This document shows, one piece after another, positions 23,438-31,214 of a DNA stretch of 64,000 bases; the first letter of the stretch is position 1, and each line of letters opens with the position of its first letter. Made by a program: the position numbers and the translations under genes. Origin of the DNA: Oscillospiraceae bacterium (GTDB lineage: Bacteria; Bacillota; Clostridia; Oscillospirales; Ruminococcaceae). The stretch lies in contig WRKM01000012.1 in assembly GCA_009778065.1 (NCBI GenBank), positions 1-64,000 on the forward strand, read 5' to 3'. Under the pieces are notes generated by a model. That model made no database searches. It was not told where the DNA came from and saw nothing but the letters and a program-made list of their open reading frames with translations.

Positions 23438-24311
23438 ATCCGAGTACCTCCAATTCGTAAATAAATATTTCCTCTAAGCTGAGGGGAATTATATCGAGTA
23501 TTTTCGGCTCTTTTACTGCGATTTTACGTTTTATGTCTTCGGGTTCGCCTTTGGCGATTATATAAACCACGCTTCTGTTACGCTCAAAGTGCAGAATCTC
23601 GATGTCCTCAAAGTCCTCTTTTTCATAATTGCGTTCAAACGCCGTTTGAATTTTCTGTATGTTGCCTTTTAAACTGTCAAGCTCGCGGTCGAAAATAATT
23701 TTACCCTTGTGAATCAGTCCCGCTCTGTCGCAAAATTCATCAATCTCGAAAAGGTTATGCGATGATATAATGACTGTCATTTCGTTATCGAGCATGGCGT
23801 CAACAAGCATCTTCTTGACGACGATTCTCATAGTGGGGTCAAGTCCGTCAAAAGCCTCGTCAAGATACAAAAATTCGGGACAGCATGAAATGCCGCAAAT
23901 CACGAACGCCTGCCTTTTCATGCCTTTAGAGAAAGTCGCGAGCTTCCTGTTTTCGGGCAGTCCCAAAGCGCCGCGCATATCATCAAACCTTTGTAACGAA
24001 AACTTAGGGTAAAATGTCCTGAAATAATCGCGCATTTCAGGGAGCGTGTAGTTGTTCCATTGAACCGTTTCATCGTTGACAAAAAAGATTCTTTCTTTGA
24101 TAGCAGGGTTGTCATAGACCGTCTGTCCGTCTACGAAAACTTCACCTGAATCAATAGTATAAATTCCTGAAAGTATACGCAGGATTGTAGATTTTCCCGC
24201 ACCGTTTGAGCCGATTAGTCCATACGCACTTCCTTTTGGTATTTCTAAGTTAATCCCGTCAAGAGCCTTATAGTTGTCAAAGGTCTTGACTACATTTGAA
24301 AGCCTGAGCAT
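23412..24311 (-). CDS. ABC transporter ATP-binding protein (YtrB-like)
   Basis: A single nucleotide-binding domain plus a C-terminal extension. Walker A GSNGAGKST (about residues 36-44), signature ATFSKGMKRQ in place of LSGGQ, Walker B FLYLDEAFDGLD, H-loop IISSHNLFEID. The FSKGM signature is usual for the exporter families of the Ytr/CcmA type. I place the start at the second ATG (24311), since the first (24323) directly abuts the AGG of the RBS. It overlaps the permease downstream and follows the GntR gene by about 20 bases: a three-gene operon regulator-ATPase-permease. Confidence 0.9.
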   Translation of the reverse strand: MLRLSNVVKTFDNYKALDGINLEIPKGSAYGLIGSNGAGKSTILRILSGIYTIDSGEVFVDGQTVYDNPAIKERIFFVNDETVQWNNYTLPEMRDYFRTFYPKFSLQRFDDMRGALGLPENRKLATFSKGMKRQAFVICGISCCPEFLYLDEAFDGLDPTMRIVVKKMLVDAMLDNEMTVIISSHNLFEIDEFCDRAGLIHKGKIIFDRELDSLKGNIQKIQTAFERNYEKEDFEDIEILHFERNRSVVYIIAKGEPEDIKRKIAVKEPKILDIIPLSLEEIFIYELEVLGYDFSNSKD

Positions 24312-24332
24312 AATAATAACCATCCTTTCCGA

Positions 24333-24689
24333 TTATAGTTTTTCAATTGCTTCTGTTAGTGCCTGCTTTTCGATTCCGCAACCGAGTGCGTAACGCACGC
24401 TGTCGTTAAAACTTTTCATAGCATTTTTTCTGAGAGATATTACCCCCTCTTCAGAGCCGCTGACATAACTGCCTTTTGCCGGTACGGAATAAATCAGACC
24501 GTTTTGCTCTAAAAGGGAATAGGCTTTTTGAACCGTGTTGGGGTTTACACCGAGTTGCTTTGCTACCTCTCTGACCGGAGGAAGCCTTTCCTCTTTCTGC
24601 ATGACCCCTGTTGAGATAAGCTCCGTAATGCGTCCGCAAAGCTGTTCATAAATAGGCGAGCCGCCCTTTATGCTTATAGAGAACATCAT
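24333..24689 (-). CDS. GntR-family repressor (YtrA subfamily)
   Basis: 119 residues; start ATG 24689 with RBS GAGGAGGTG (a TTG at 24704 would overlap the RBS). Winged helix at residues about 8-75: SPIYEQLCGRITELISTGVM, ERLPPVREVAKQLGVNPNTVQKAYSLLEQNGLIYSVPAKGSYVS, the standard GntR motif. The C-terminal part is short (about 45 residues), as in YtrA-type regulators that lack a large ligand domain. It is the first gene of the ABC operon, and an 8-bp inverted repeat just upstream of its RBS provides an autoregulatory operator. Confidence 0.93.
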   Translation of the reverse strand: MMFSISIKGGSPIYEQLCGRITELISTGVMQKEERLPPVREVAKQLGVNPNTVQKAYSLLEQNGLIYSVPAKGSYVSGSEEGVISLRKNAMKSFNDSVRYALGCGIEKQALTEAIEKL

Positions 24690-24709
24690 AACACCTCCTC
24701 GCAAATATT

Positions 24710-24732
24710 CTGTATTATCTGACCTAATACAG
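24710..24732. promoter_or_regulatory. GntR operator
   Basis: Perfect inverted repeat CTGTATTA (24710-24717), 7-base spacer, TAATACAG (24725-24732), immediately downstream of the -10 box of the regulator's own promoter, as expected for autorepression by a YtrA-type protein. Confidence 0.8.
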
Positions 24733-24734
24733 TT

Positions 24735-24763
24735 ATTATAGCTGAGTATTTTCCTTTTGTCAA
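24735..24763 (-). promoter_or_regulatory. Sigma-A promoter of the gntR-ABC operon
   Basis: Minus strand TTGACA (24763-24758), 17-bp spacer, TATAAT (24740-24735): perfect consensus, with the operator directly 3' of the -10 box. Confidence 0.85.
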
Positions 24764-24842
24764 TAGTTTTTTGAAAAATTTTTTATTTTCTTTTTAAAAT
24801 CATCTCTTTGAGCAGTTGAACCGTAATTCTAAACCCTGAGGG

Positions 24843-24889
24843 CTTGTCATATAATCTATCACACGGGACAAGTAGAATATGTTGTTTCG
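24843..24889 (+). promoter_or_regulatory. Candidate promoter region of the P-type ATPase, possibly sigma-E-like
   Basis: GTCATATA at about 24846-24853 and GAATATGTT at about 24875-24883 resemble the -35 and -10 boxes of mother-cell sigma-E promoters, though spacing is loose. A CTTGTC/GACAAG inverted repeat (24843-24848, 24867-24872) overlaps. TATAAT at 24850-24855 also allows a sigma-A reading, but no -35 is seen. Related Ca2+ ATPase YloB of Bacillus is expressed in sporulation. Confidence 0.35.
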
Positions 24890-24913
24890 AGCTTACGTTT
24901 TGGGGGGATTTTT

Positions 24914-27391
24914 TTGAACAGTGTCAACTATTTTAAAGGGCTGACGACAAAACAAGCCGAAGAAATCCTCGAAAAAGACGGTGCGAATGTTTTAGCCGAG
25001 AGTGAGAAGTCAAAACTCATAGCTGTCTTTTTCGGGCAGTTTAAGGACGTAATGGTGTTAATTTTACTTGCGGCTACAGGCTTCAGCCTTATTATGGGTG
25101 AAATTTGGGACGCAGTTACTATTATCATAATAGTAGTTTTTAACGCCTCGCTCGGCTTTTTTCAGGAATATCGCACGGAAAAAACTTTAGAGGCTTTAAA
25201 AAAAATCGCCGCTCCCGCCGCTAAAGTCTTCCGAGACGGAAAACTTGTTTCTCTGCCTGCCGACAGGCTTGTTAAAGGCGATATAATAAAACTTGAGGCG
25301 GGTGCGAAAATCCCCGCCGACTGCCGTATACTCACCCAAACCGCACTCGAATGTGACGAGTCTATGCTGACGGGTGAAAGTGTCGGGGTTTCAAAAAACA
25401 CGAGTTCCGCTTTATGTTACATGGGTACAGCGGTAACAAGAGGTCACGCTGTCGCCGAAATTACCTCCACAGGTGCCGCCACGGAGATGGGACGAATCTC
25501 CGGACTTTTAAGCGATATTGAGCCTGAAAAAACTCCGCTCCAAAAACGACTTTCGGAGCTTGGACGGCTTATGGGTATTTCGTGTCTTGCTGTTTGCTTT
25601 TTTGTCAGTTTAGTCGGGGTACTTCGCGGATTCGCACCCTTCGATATGGTTTTTACGGGCATTTCTCTCGCTGTAGCGGCGATTCCTGAGGGACTCCCCG
25701 CCACGGTGACAATCTCGCTCGCACTCGCCGCACGTAGGATTTATAAGCAAAAAGCTCTTATAAACAAGCTCCACGCTGTTGAAACCCTCGGTTGTACAAA
25801 CGTCATCTGTACAGATAAAACAGGGACGCTGACCCAAAACAAAATGACGGTTGTTGAGGTTTGGGGCGAGAATGAACGACTGTTATATCTTTGCGGCGTA
25901 CTTTGTAATAACGCAGTAAGACAGCCTGACGGTTCTTTCGTCGGCGACCCGACAGAAACCGCGCTTATGGAAAGCGCGGCGAAGGCGGGCGTCTTTTCGG
26001 ATAATCACGTTCGGAGTGCTGAAACGCCTTTTGATAATGCGGCGCGTTTTATGACGGTAACGGCGCGAGATAGCAGCGGCATTTCGCAGGAATATCTAAA
26101 AGGCGCGCCTGACGCTGTTTTAGGTATGTGCGGTTTTATAATGAAGGGCGGAAAAGCCCTGCCGCTAACCGAAAAGAATAAAAAAGAAATTTATACCGTT
26201 GTCGAAAATATGACGGCGAAGGCATTACGGCTTCTCGGATTCGCTTACAGGCGGGATGGCGAGCAGGGAAAGAGCTTTGTGTTTTTAGGTCTTCAGGGGC
26301 TTCTTGACCCCCTGCGTCCTGAAGTAAAAGGCGCGGTAAAAAAATGCAAAACCGCCGGAATCAAGGTGGTTATGCTGACAGGAGACCATAAAAACACGGC
26401 TGTTCAAATAGCAAGTCAAGCGGGAATAACCGCCGGCGGACAAACAGCGAAGGTTTATACAGGCTCAGAGATTTCGGTTATGTCGGATTTACGGCTTCGA
26501 GAAGTCGTGAAGACAGCCCGTGTCTTTGCGCGTGTCTCGCCTTCGGATAAGCTGAGAATCGTGAGAGCGTTTAAGTTCGATGGCTCTGTTGTGGCTATGA
26601 CAGGCGACGGCGTTAACGATGCACCCGCCGTTAAAGAAGCCTCAATTGGGGCGGCTATGGGCATCACGGGAACCGATGTGACAAAAGAAGCGGCGCAGAT
26701 TGTACTTTTAGACGATAATTTCGCAACTTTAGTAAGCGCGGTGGAGCAGGGACGTACTATTTATAATAATATCCGAAAATTTGTGCGGTATATGCTTTCT
26801 TGTAACCTCGGCGAAATTATCACCATGCTGTTCGCACTGTTACTCGGTATGCCCGTTGTTTTACTTCCGATTCAAATTCTTCTCATCAACCTTGTCACTG
26901 ACGGGCTTCCCGCTATCGCACTCGGTATGGAACCACCCGACCCCGATATAATGAAAAAACCGCCCCGAAAAAGCAATGAGAGCATTTTCGCAGGGCGTAT
27001 GATAACTAAGATTTTTCTGCGCGGACTCGGAATAGGCTTCTTTACGCTCCTTACCTTCTACATTATTTTAAAGGGCGGCGTACCCGATAACGGTTTTTCT
27101 CTCAGTGCGGCGCGGACTGCCGCACTCGCAACGCTCGGACTGTCTCAACTTGTATTTGTGTTCGAGTGTAAGGACAGTGAAAAAGGGCTGTTTAACGCAC
27201 GCTTCGGAAATAATCCGAAACTCATAGTCGCGGTTTTAATTTCGTTCTCGATTATTCTATGCGTCATGATTTCGGTGTTATTGTCGCCTATTTTTAAAAC
27301 AGTACCGCTTGATATTAATCAAATCGGGTTGGTATTTGCGCTGTCTATGGGGTATCCTATTTTAAAAGGGGTTTTGAAGAGTAGGTTTTGA
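24914..27391 (+). CDS. Cation-transporting P-type ATPase, Ca2+ type (P2A)
   Basis: 825 residues, TTG start at 24914 after a GGGGGG RBS. N-terminal cation-ATPase domain LTTKQAEEILEKDGANVL, actuator loop MLTGESVGV (TGES), membrane helix with PEGLPATVTISLALA, phosphorylation motif ICTDKTGTLTQNKMT (Asp about residue 300), nucleotide-domain KGAPDAVL, hinge MTGDGVNDAPAVKEA, and C-terminal helices with NLVTDGLPAIALGMEPPD. The PEGLPA and NLVTDGLPA motifs point to SERCA-like Ca2+ pumps (LMCA1/YloB group), exporting Ca2+ from the cytosol. Single gene with no clear terminator before the converging toxin gene. Confidence 0.93.
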   Translation: MNSVNYFKGLTTKQAEEILEKDGANVLAESEKSKLIAVFFGQFKDVMVLILLAATGFSLIMGEIWDAVTIIIIVVFNASLGFFQEYRTEKTLEALKKIAAPAAKVFRDGKLVSLPADRLVKGDIIKLEAGAKIPADCRILTQTALECDESMLTGESVGVSKNTSSALCYMGTAVTRGHAVAEITSTGAATEMGRISGLLSDIEPEKTPLQKRLSELGRLMGISCLAVCFFVSLVGVLRGFAPFDMVFTGISLAVAAIPEGLPATVTISLALAARRIYKQKALINKLHAVETLGCTNVICTDKTGTLTQNKMTVVEVWGENERLLYLCGVLCNNAVRQPDGSFVGDPTETALMESAAKAGVFSDNHVRSAETPFDNAARFMTVTARDSSGISQEYLKGAPDAVLGMCGFIMKGGKALPLTEKNKKEIYTVVENMTAKALRLLGFAYRRDGEQGKSFVFLGLQGLLDPLRPEVKGAVKKCKTAGIKVVMLTGDHKNTAVQIASQAGITAGGQTAKVYTGSEISVMSDLRLREVVKTARVFARVSPSDKLRIVRAFKFDGSVVAMTGDGVNDAPAVKEASIGAAMGITGTDVTKEAAQIVLLDDNFATLVSAVEQGRTIYNNIRKFVRYMLSCNLGEIITMLFALLLGMPVVLLPIQILLINLVTDGLPAIALGMEPPDPDIMKKPPRKSNESIFAGRMITKIFLRGLGIGFFTLLTFYIILKGGVPDNGFSLSAARTAALATLGLSQLVFVFECKDSEKGLFNARFGNNPKLIVAVLISFSIILCVMISVLLSPIFKTVPLDINQIGLVFALSMGYPILKGVLKSRF

Positions 27392-27400
27392 GGGGGATTT

Positions 27401-27736
27401 CTATTCCGAAGGCTCTACAAGGCTGACAACTACGTCTAAAATTTCTTTCAATTTCTCCGGCGGTAATTTTTCAATAAAATCATAGGGGCGTTTTGAAAGG
27501 TCTAACGACCGTGTATGAGCGCATAAAACCGCCCCTGCGGTTTTTGTTTTTTCATCAAGAGCCACGTTTAATGCGGAGTTTCCTTGCTTTGAAGTGACGG
27601 GAGCCACGAGAATTATACAGGTGTTTTGAATAACGAAATTATTGGAAATTATCACCGCAGGGCGTTTTCCTTGTTGTTCACTGCCTATTGTCGGGTTAAA
27701 ATTAACTCGGATTATATCCCCTTGATTTAGTCGCAT
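27401..27736 (-). CDS. mazF: MazF/PemK-family mRNA endonuclease toxin
   Basis: 111 residues. N-terminus RLNQGDIIRVNFNPTIGSEQQGKRPAVIISN carries the family's conserved GDI and RPAVIIS motifs with the catalytic Arg; ILVAPVTSK and the C-terminal helix PEKLKEILDVVVSLVE complete the fold. MazF enzymes cut mRNA at short motifs unless bound by MazE. It overlaps the antitoxin gene by ten bases, the usual antitoxin-first arrangement. It converges with the P-type ATPase gene, ending only nine bases from that gene's stop. Confidence 0.93.
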   Translation of the reverse strand: MRLNQGDIIRVNFNPTIGSEQQGKRPAVIISNNFVIQNTCIILVAPVTSKQGNSALNVALDEKTKTAGAVLCAHTRSLDLSKRPYDFIEKLPPEKLKEILDVVVSLVEPSE

Positions 27737-27984
27737 ATTATTTCCTCCCCGACATCTTCACCCCAGTCGAGTTCCTCTTCCCGGAAATAATTCCCCGGAT
27801 ACATCTCAAATCGTTCTTGTATCGTCATTCTCTTTACATATGGCATAACAACTAATTCATTGTTACGGTTAATCTTAATTTTTACAGTTGATTTATCGGT
27901 CATGTTTAATTGTTGCAAAAAATTTTTTGGTATTCTCAAAGCGGTTGACCCGCCCCAAGAAGCAAGCTGTAATGTTGTTTCCAT
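27727..27984 (-). CDS. mazE: MazE-family antitoxin (AbrB/SpoVT fold)
   Basis: 85 residues, RBS AGGAGG nine bases before ATG. The N-terminal swapped-hairpin DNA-binding domain is visible as LASWGGSTALRIPKNFLQQLNM and VKIKINRNNELVVMP; the C-terminal acidic tail (REEELDWGEDVGEEIICD) binds and blocks the toxin. It lies directly upstream of mazF and overlaps it. The promoter contains two GTGATATAT direct repeats that are good candidates for autoregulation by the MazE-MazF complex. Confidence 0.9.
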   Translation of the reverse strand: METTLQLASWGGSTALRIPKNFLQQLNMTDKSTVKIKINRNNELVVMPYVKRMTIQERFEMYPGNYFREEELDWGEDVGEEIICD

Positions 27985-28015
27985 AACAAAACCTCCTAAT
28001 GTTATATTTGTAATT

Positions 28016-28044
28016 ATTATATCACATATATCACATTAAGTCAA
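28016..28044 (-). promoter_or_regulatory. mazEF promoter with direct repeats
   Basis: Minus strand TTGACT (28044-28039), 17-bp spacer, TATAAT (28021-28016). The spacer holds two direct copies of GTGATATA, a probable MazE-binding site. Confidence 0.8.
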
Positions 28045-28124
28045 TAGTTTTTTGAATCAATATTTCAAAAAAGAACCCCTCCGCAACATTCGGGTTTTTT
28101 ATCAGATACCCGGTTTTGAAAGGG

Positions 28125-28676
28125 CTATAAATATTTTATCATTTGTAAGTATTCACCGCATTTTTGTAATGGTTCAAATCCACTGCGCTTATAAAAATCT
28201 ACCAACTTAGGATTTTCATCACATTCGAGGAAAACTATGCGACCTCCAACGAGCTTATGAATATCATAAACGGTGTCGAGGGCTTCATCTATAATAGATT
28301 GTCCTTCTATATCGTTTTTGTGTTTTTGATTTTTCCCTAATTGTCCGAGTAGGATAGCTTCTGTTGCTAATACGTCTTTTGAAAATCCGTCGATTCTCTT
28401 AATAGTAGATTTTGACAGCGTTTCGCCTAATTCGAGGGTTTTCATAGTTAAAGTGAAATACCCGTAAATAATCGGCTCACTTACATCCACTTGCTCTTCA
28501 TCAATAATGAGGTATGTACGGCTTTTATGCCGTACCTCAAAATCAAAGGCTTTGTGTTTTAAGAAATTTTCGACCTCGTTATCTCTGCAACAAAAGGATT
28601 GAATTGCCGATTTTAAGTTTATTTCCCTGTTTGTTCCGATAATCCCTCTGATGGGGACAGGTATTGCTTTAACCAT
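28125..28676 (-). CDS. GNAT-fold acetyltransferase, probable toxin
   Basis: 183 residues with RBS AGGAGGAG six bases before the ATG. Central GNAT motif A is visible as EAILLGQLGKNQKHKNDIEGQSIIDEAL (acetyl-CoA binding) and motif B as VFLECDENPKLVDFYKRSGFEPL, the usual Tyr-bearing helix. An N-terminal extension (REINLKSAIQSFCCRDNEVENFLKHKAFDFE) is typical of toxin GNATs of the TacT/AtaT type, which acetylate charged tRNA; the 'FxLxxxA' pattern is not proof. It is preceded by, and overlaps, a small gene resembling an antitoxin. A housekeeping acetyltransferase is the alternative. Confidence 0.75.
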   Translation of the reverse strand: MVKAIPVPIRGIIGTNREINLKSAIQSFCCRDNEVENFLKHKAFDFEVRHKSRTYLIIDEEQVDVSEPIIYGYFTLTMKTLELGETLSKSTIKRIDGFSKDVLATEAILLGQLGKNQKHKNDIEGQSIIDEALDTVYDIHKLVGGRIVFLECDENPKLVDFYKRSGFEPLQKCGEYLQMIKYL

Positions 28677-28813
28677 CTATCGCTCCTCCTGCGCATATCT
28701 TCTCTATCGCTTTTGGGGGCGAAAGGCACGCGCGGTTTATCAAGCCCGTCGGCTAATCGCTCGGCGGCTTCATCGGATAACACTATTCTTTTATAAAAAG
28801 TTTCGGTTGCCAT
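28619..28813 (-). CDS. Small protein, putative antitoxin of the GNAT module
   Basis: Start ATG 28813 with RBS GGAGG eight bases upstream (an in-frame start at 28828 lies inside the RBS). 64 residues: MATETFYKRIVLSDEAAERL suggests a ribbon-helix-helix-like first half, and the rest is basic and polar (REDMRRRSDRWLKQYLSPSE). It overlaps the GNAT gene by 58 bases in another frame. DUF1778-type or related RHH antitoxins are the usual partners of GNAT toxins; similar small proteins precede GNAT genes in many clostridia. I cannot assign a family with certainty. Confidence 0.6.
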   Translation of the reverse strand: MATETFYKRIVLSDEAAERLADGLDKPRVPFAPKSDREDMRRRSDRWLKQYLSPSEGLSEQTGK

Positions 28814-28841
28814 ACATAATACCTCCAATCTTCATATAATT

Positions 28842-28870
28842 ATTTTAACACGGAAAACTAAATTTGTCAA
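28842..28870 (-). promoter_or_regulatory. Sigma-A promoter of the GNAT module
   Basis: Minus strand TTGACA (28870-28865), 17-bp spacer, TAAAAT (28847-28842), a good match just upstream of the small antitoxin-like gene. Confidence 0.75.
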
Positions 28871-28886
28871 TCAATTTATAATGGTC

Positions 28887-30002
28887 TTATTTCAACGGTA
28901 AAAATGCTTGATTGCTTATCTTTTTTTTGTGTATAACGGCAATCACCCCCACCGCAACAAGCGGAATCCCGAACCCCAAAATTAAACTTACCCAAAGCCC
29001 GTATTTCTCTGACAGTGAGGTTATATTATAAGTGTTTTTTCCGAAAAACAAAGATATAACATACACGCCGAGGAGTAACGGGCTTCTCAGAATTTCGGGT
29101 CTTTTTATTTCTGTCAAAAGCCCTGTAATCTTTAAAAAAATGTGCGTAAGCATCACTATCACGGCAAGGTCTGTCACAACCCACAATAATAAAAATACCG
29201 ACTCAAGCCGCTCAAGCATACCCTGTGCACCCACGATTTTAACCGACATAATAAACGGCTGTTCCATTACGGCGGTCAAATCTTTGCCGAAAATGCCTGT
29301 CGTGACGGTGAAGATTATGAGATTAGCCGCAAGAAGCACCCCCGCACTGTAAAGCCCGTGTTTTTTAAAAGCCCGCCCTCCGTCCGCCGCGCCTAAAAAC
29401 AAGAGAGGCGTAATATACGCAAAAACGCCCAATGCGGGGAGTGTGCCGCGTACAATATGATGAAAGTCATATTGCGTAACGGGCAAAAGATTTTCGGGTC
29501 GGATTTTAGGAATCTGGAGTACAAGAATAACCGCAAGCGCAAACAACACCACATAAAAGAACAACTCACTCAAAATCGCGAAGTTCCGAAGTCTGCCGCT
29601 GAGGATTATAAAAACCAACGCCAACAGGGTAATTGTAAAAAAACTATCATGAACGCCGGGCATAATGAGTTCTTTAAATTTATCGGCAAATCCCCGTAAA
29701 TAAAACCCCGCAAGCATAAAAACCCACACCGCATATATTACAACGATAACTTTAGCCAATATTCTGCCGAACGCTGATTTGTAAAGCGCGTATAAATCGA
29801 CACTGCCCTGCCTTTTAAAACAAGAACCGAGCAGAATAATGAACCCGTAAAAAGCCGCACAGGCTACGAAAATCGAAACCCAACCCGCTCTGCCGCCGAG
29901 CCTCGCCCCGTATACGGAACTCATTCGGATTAAAGGAGAAAAGGCGGCAAGCATAAATAGTATATAGGCTTGCTTTGTTGTGATTTTTTCTGTATTAACC
30001 AT
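28887..30002 (-). CDS. gerKB: GerKB-type spore germinant receptor B subunit
   Basis: 371 residues, ten predicted membrane helices of the APC/LeuT-like GerB family (Spore_permease). The family N-terminus is visible as EKITTKQAYILFMLAAFSPLIRM, with SVDLYALYKSAFGRILAKVIVVIYAVWV and the later NLIIFTVTTGIFGKDL. The B subunit binds the germinant in the spore inner membrane and triggers germination. It is the last gene of the operon KA-KC-small-KB. The gene start overlaps the small 2-TM gene by eight bases. Confidence 0.9.
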   Translation of the reverse strand: MVNTEKITTKQAYILFMLAAFSPLIRMSSVYGARLGGRAGWVSIFVACAAFYGFIILLGSCFKRQGSVDLYALYKSAFGRILAKVIVVIYAVWVFMLAGFYLRGFADKFKELIMPGVHDSFFTITLLALVFIILSGRLRNFAILSELFFYVVLFALAVILVLQIPKIRPENLLPVTQYDFHHIVRGTLPALGVFAYITPLLFLGAADGGRAFKKHGLYSAGVLLAANLIIFTVTTGIFGKDLTAVMEQPFIMSVKIVGAQGMLERLESVFLLLWVVTDLAVIVMLTHIFLKITGLLTEIKRPEILRSPLLLGVYVISLFFGKNTYNITSLSEKYGLWVSLILGFGIPLVAVGVIAVIHKKKISNQAFLPLK

Positions 30003-30138
30003 AAAAATAAAACCCCGCTCCCGTTATAACGAGCGTCAACATCGCAAAATATATGAAATTTCCGTGCCTTTTTTCTTGTCTTAACTGCGGTATATCGCTT
30101 ATAATCAAAATAGCGGCGACTACGACAAATACGGACAT
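29995..30138 (-). CDS. Small two-helix membrane protein in ger operon (D-subunit-like)
   Basis: I start it at ATG 30138, preceded by GAGGTG; a longer frame to 30192 lacks an RBS and would overlap gerKC. 47 residues: helix one MSVFVVVAAILIISDI, a charged turn PQLRQEKRHGNF, helix two IYFAMLTLVITGAGFYFYG. Two-helix small 'D' proteins are known in some Bacillus gerA-type operons, where they modulate receptor activity; the size, topology and operon place fit. No sequence proof. It overlaps gerKB and lies two bases after gerKC. Confidence 0.7.
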   Translation of the reverse strand: MSVFVVVAAILIISDIPQLRQEKRHGNFIYFAMLTLVITGAGFYFYG

Positions 30139-30140
30139 TT

Positions 30141-31214
30141 TCACCTCGTTATATTTATTGTTACAGGTGTCTGTAAATAAATCTCTTCCCAATGAGCTTT
30201 AATCTGCTCCCATTTAAGGGGATGCCGCATACGGAGCATTTCTCCCAACCCCAAAAAATCACACCCGAAGTTTCTTGAGGCATCTATTGTTTTTTGAAGC
30301 TCGTTTAAAATTACCCTGTTTTGTTCTCTTTCTAACGCCGTAAAATCCTCTCCGACAGTTTTTGAAGCCGACTTTGCGGATATTTTAACGTCTATAACTA
30401 TTTCTTTCAGGTTATTTCCGTCTAAGTTGAAGTTAATTTTACTTTCAGTATTTTCTAACCTTACAGCGGCGTTTAGCTCGTTAAGCTCTACAATCGAATA
30501 TACCGACTTATTTTTTATTATGTTATAACCACGCGCCGCGCCGTTCTCAATAAAACCCGCAAGCACGCCGTCTTTGATAATCGCATAACCGCCGGGTACA
30601 ACGATTTTCTCATCAGCGTGTTCTTTTATGACCAATGTAGGGATAACGAAAGCACCGTTTCCCGCCCACTCGCTTAGAAGCTCATAAAATTTAAGCTCGG
30701 ATGAAAACGCTCCGATTCCCGAATACTCGCCGTAATTACGCAGTATATCAAGCGTTTTAGTTTCGGTAAGGATTAAAGCGGCTTCAGAAGCCTCACCCTT
30801 TACGATAAACACAGAAGCGGTCAGCCGCAGGTTGTTATTCTCTTTTAAAAAATCTATATACTCCGCAAGACTTTCTGCCGCCGCCGCACCTATTAGAAAA
30901 TAATCGGCGGTACTCGTCGCCATTTCACGAGGGAATCGCTTTTTTAAGGCTTCGAGTGCGGCGGCGGGTGACGACGCTTCCGCGCTGTCGGTATGTTTTT
31001 GGTTAACGCTGTCTCCGCCTTCGTCTGCGGCTTCTATTTTCTCGTAGATTATAGATACTTTTGATGCTTGTGCAGATTTATTTGCTCTGTCAAGCCCGAT
31101 TAAAAAAATCGGTTCTGCGAGCGTTATTTCGGTCATGTGCGGAAGCGAGTGTCCGCCGCCCATTATACCGACGACCAAAAATATTATCAGGACAGTGATT
31201 ACGGAGCGTTTCAT
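30141..31214 (-). CDS. gerKC: GerKC-type germinant receptor C subunit, lipobox Cys missing
   Basis: 357 residues of the GerAC family. The hydrophobic N-terminus (SVITVLIIFLVVGIMGGGHS) ends without a cysteine, whereas the C subunits are normally lipoproteins; here the lipobox reads IMGGGHS. The rest follows the family: EPIFLIGLDRA after the signal, SEWAGNGAFVIPTL in the middle, and the diagnostic end NFGCDFLGLGEMLRMRHPLKWEQIKAHWEEIYLQTPVTINITR. It anchors in the spore inner membrane next to A and B. Start codon ATG overlaps the gerKA stop by four bases. Confidence 0.9.
   Translation of the reverse strand: MKRSVITVLIIFLVVGIMGGGHSLPHMTEITLAEPIFLIGLDRANKSAQASKVSIIYEKIEAADEGGDSVNQKHTDSAEASSPAAALEALKKRFPREMATSTADYFLIGAAAAESLAEYIDFLKENNNLRLTASVFIVKGEASEAALILTETKTLDILRNYGEYSGIGAFSSELKFYELLSEWAGNGAFVIPTLVIKEHADEKIVVPGGYAIIKDGVLAGFIENGAARGYNIIKNKSVYSIVELNELNAAVRLENTESKINFNLDGNNLKEIVIDVKISAKSASKTVGEDFTALEREQNRVILNELQKTIDASRNFGCDFLGLGEMLRMRHPLKWEQIKAHWEEIYLQTPVTINITR

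Noticed and set aside
25610-25837. Minus-strand ORFs inside the P-type ATPase gene
   Set aside because: No RBS and no family resemblance; the plus frame carries all catalytic motifs.
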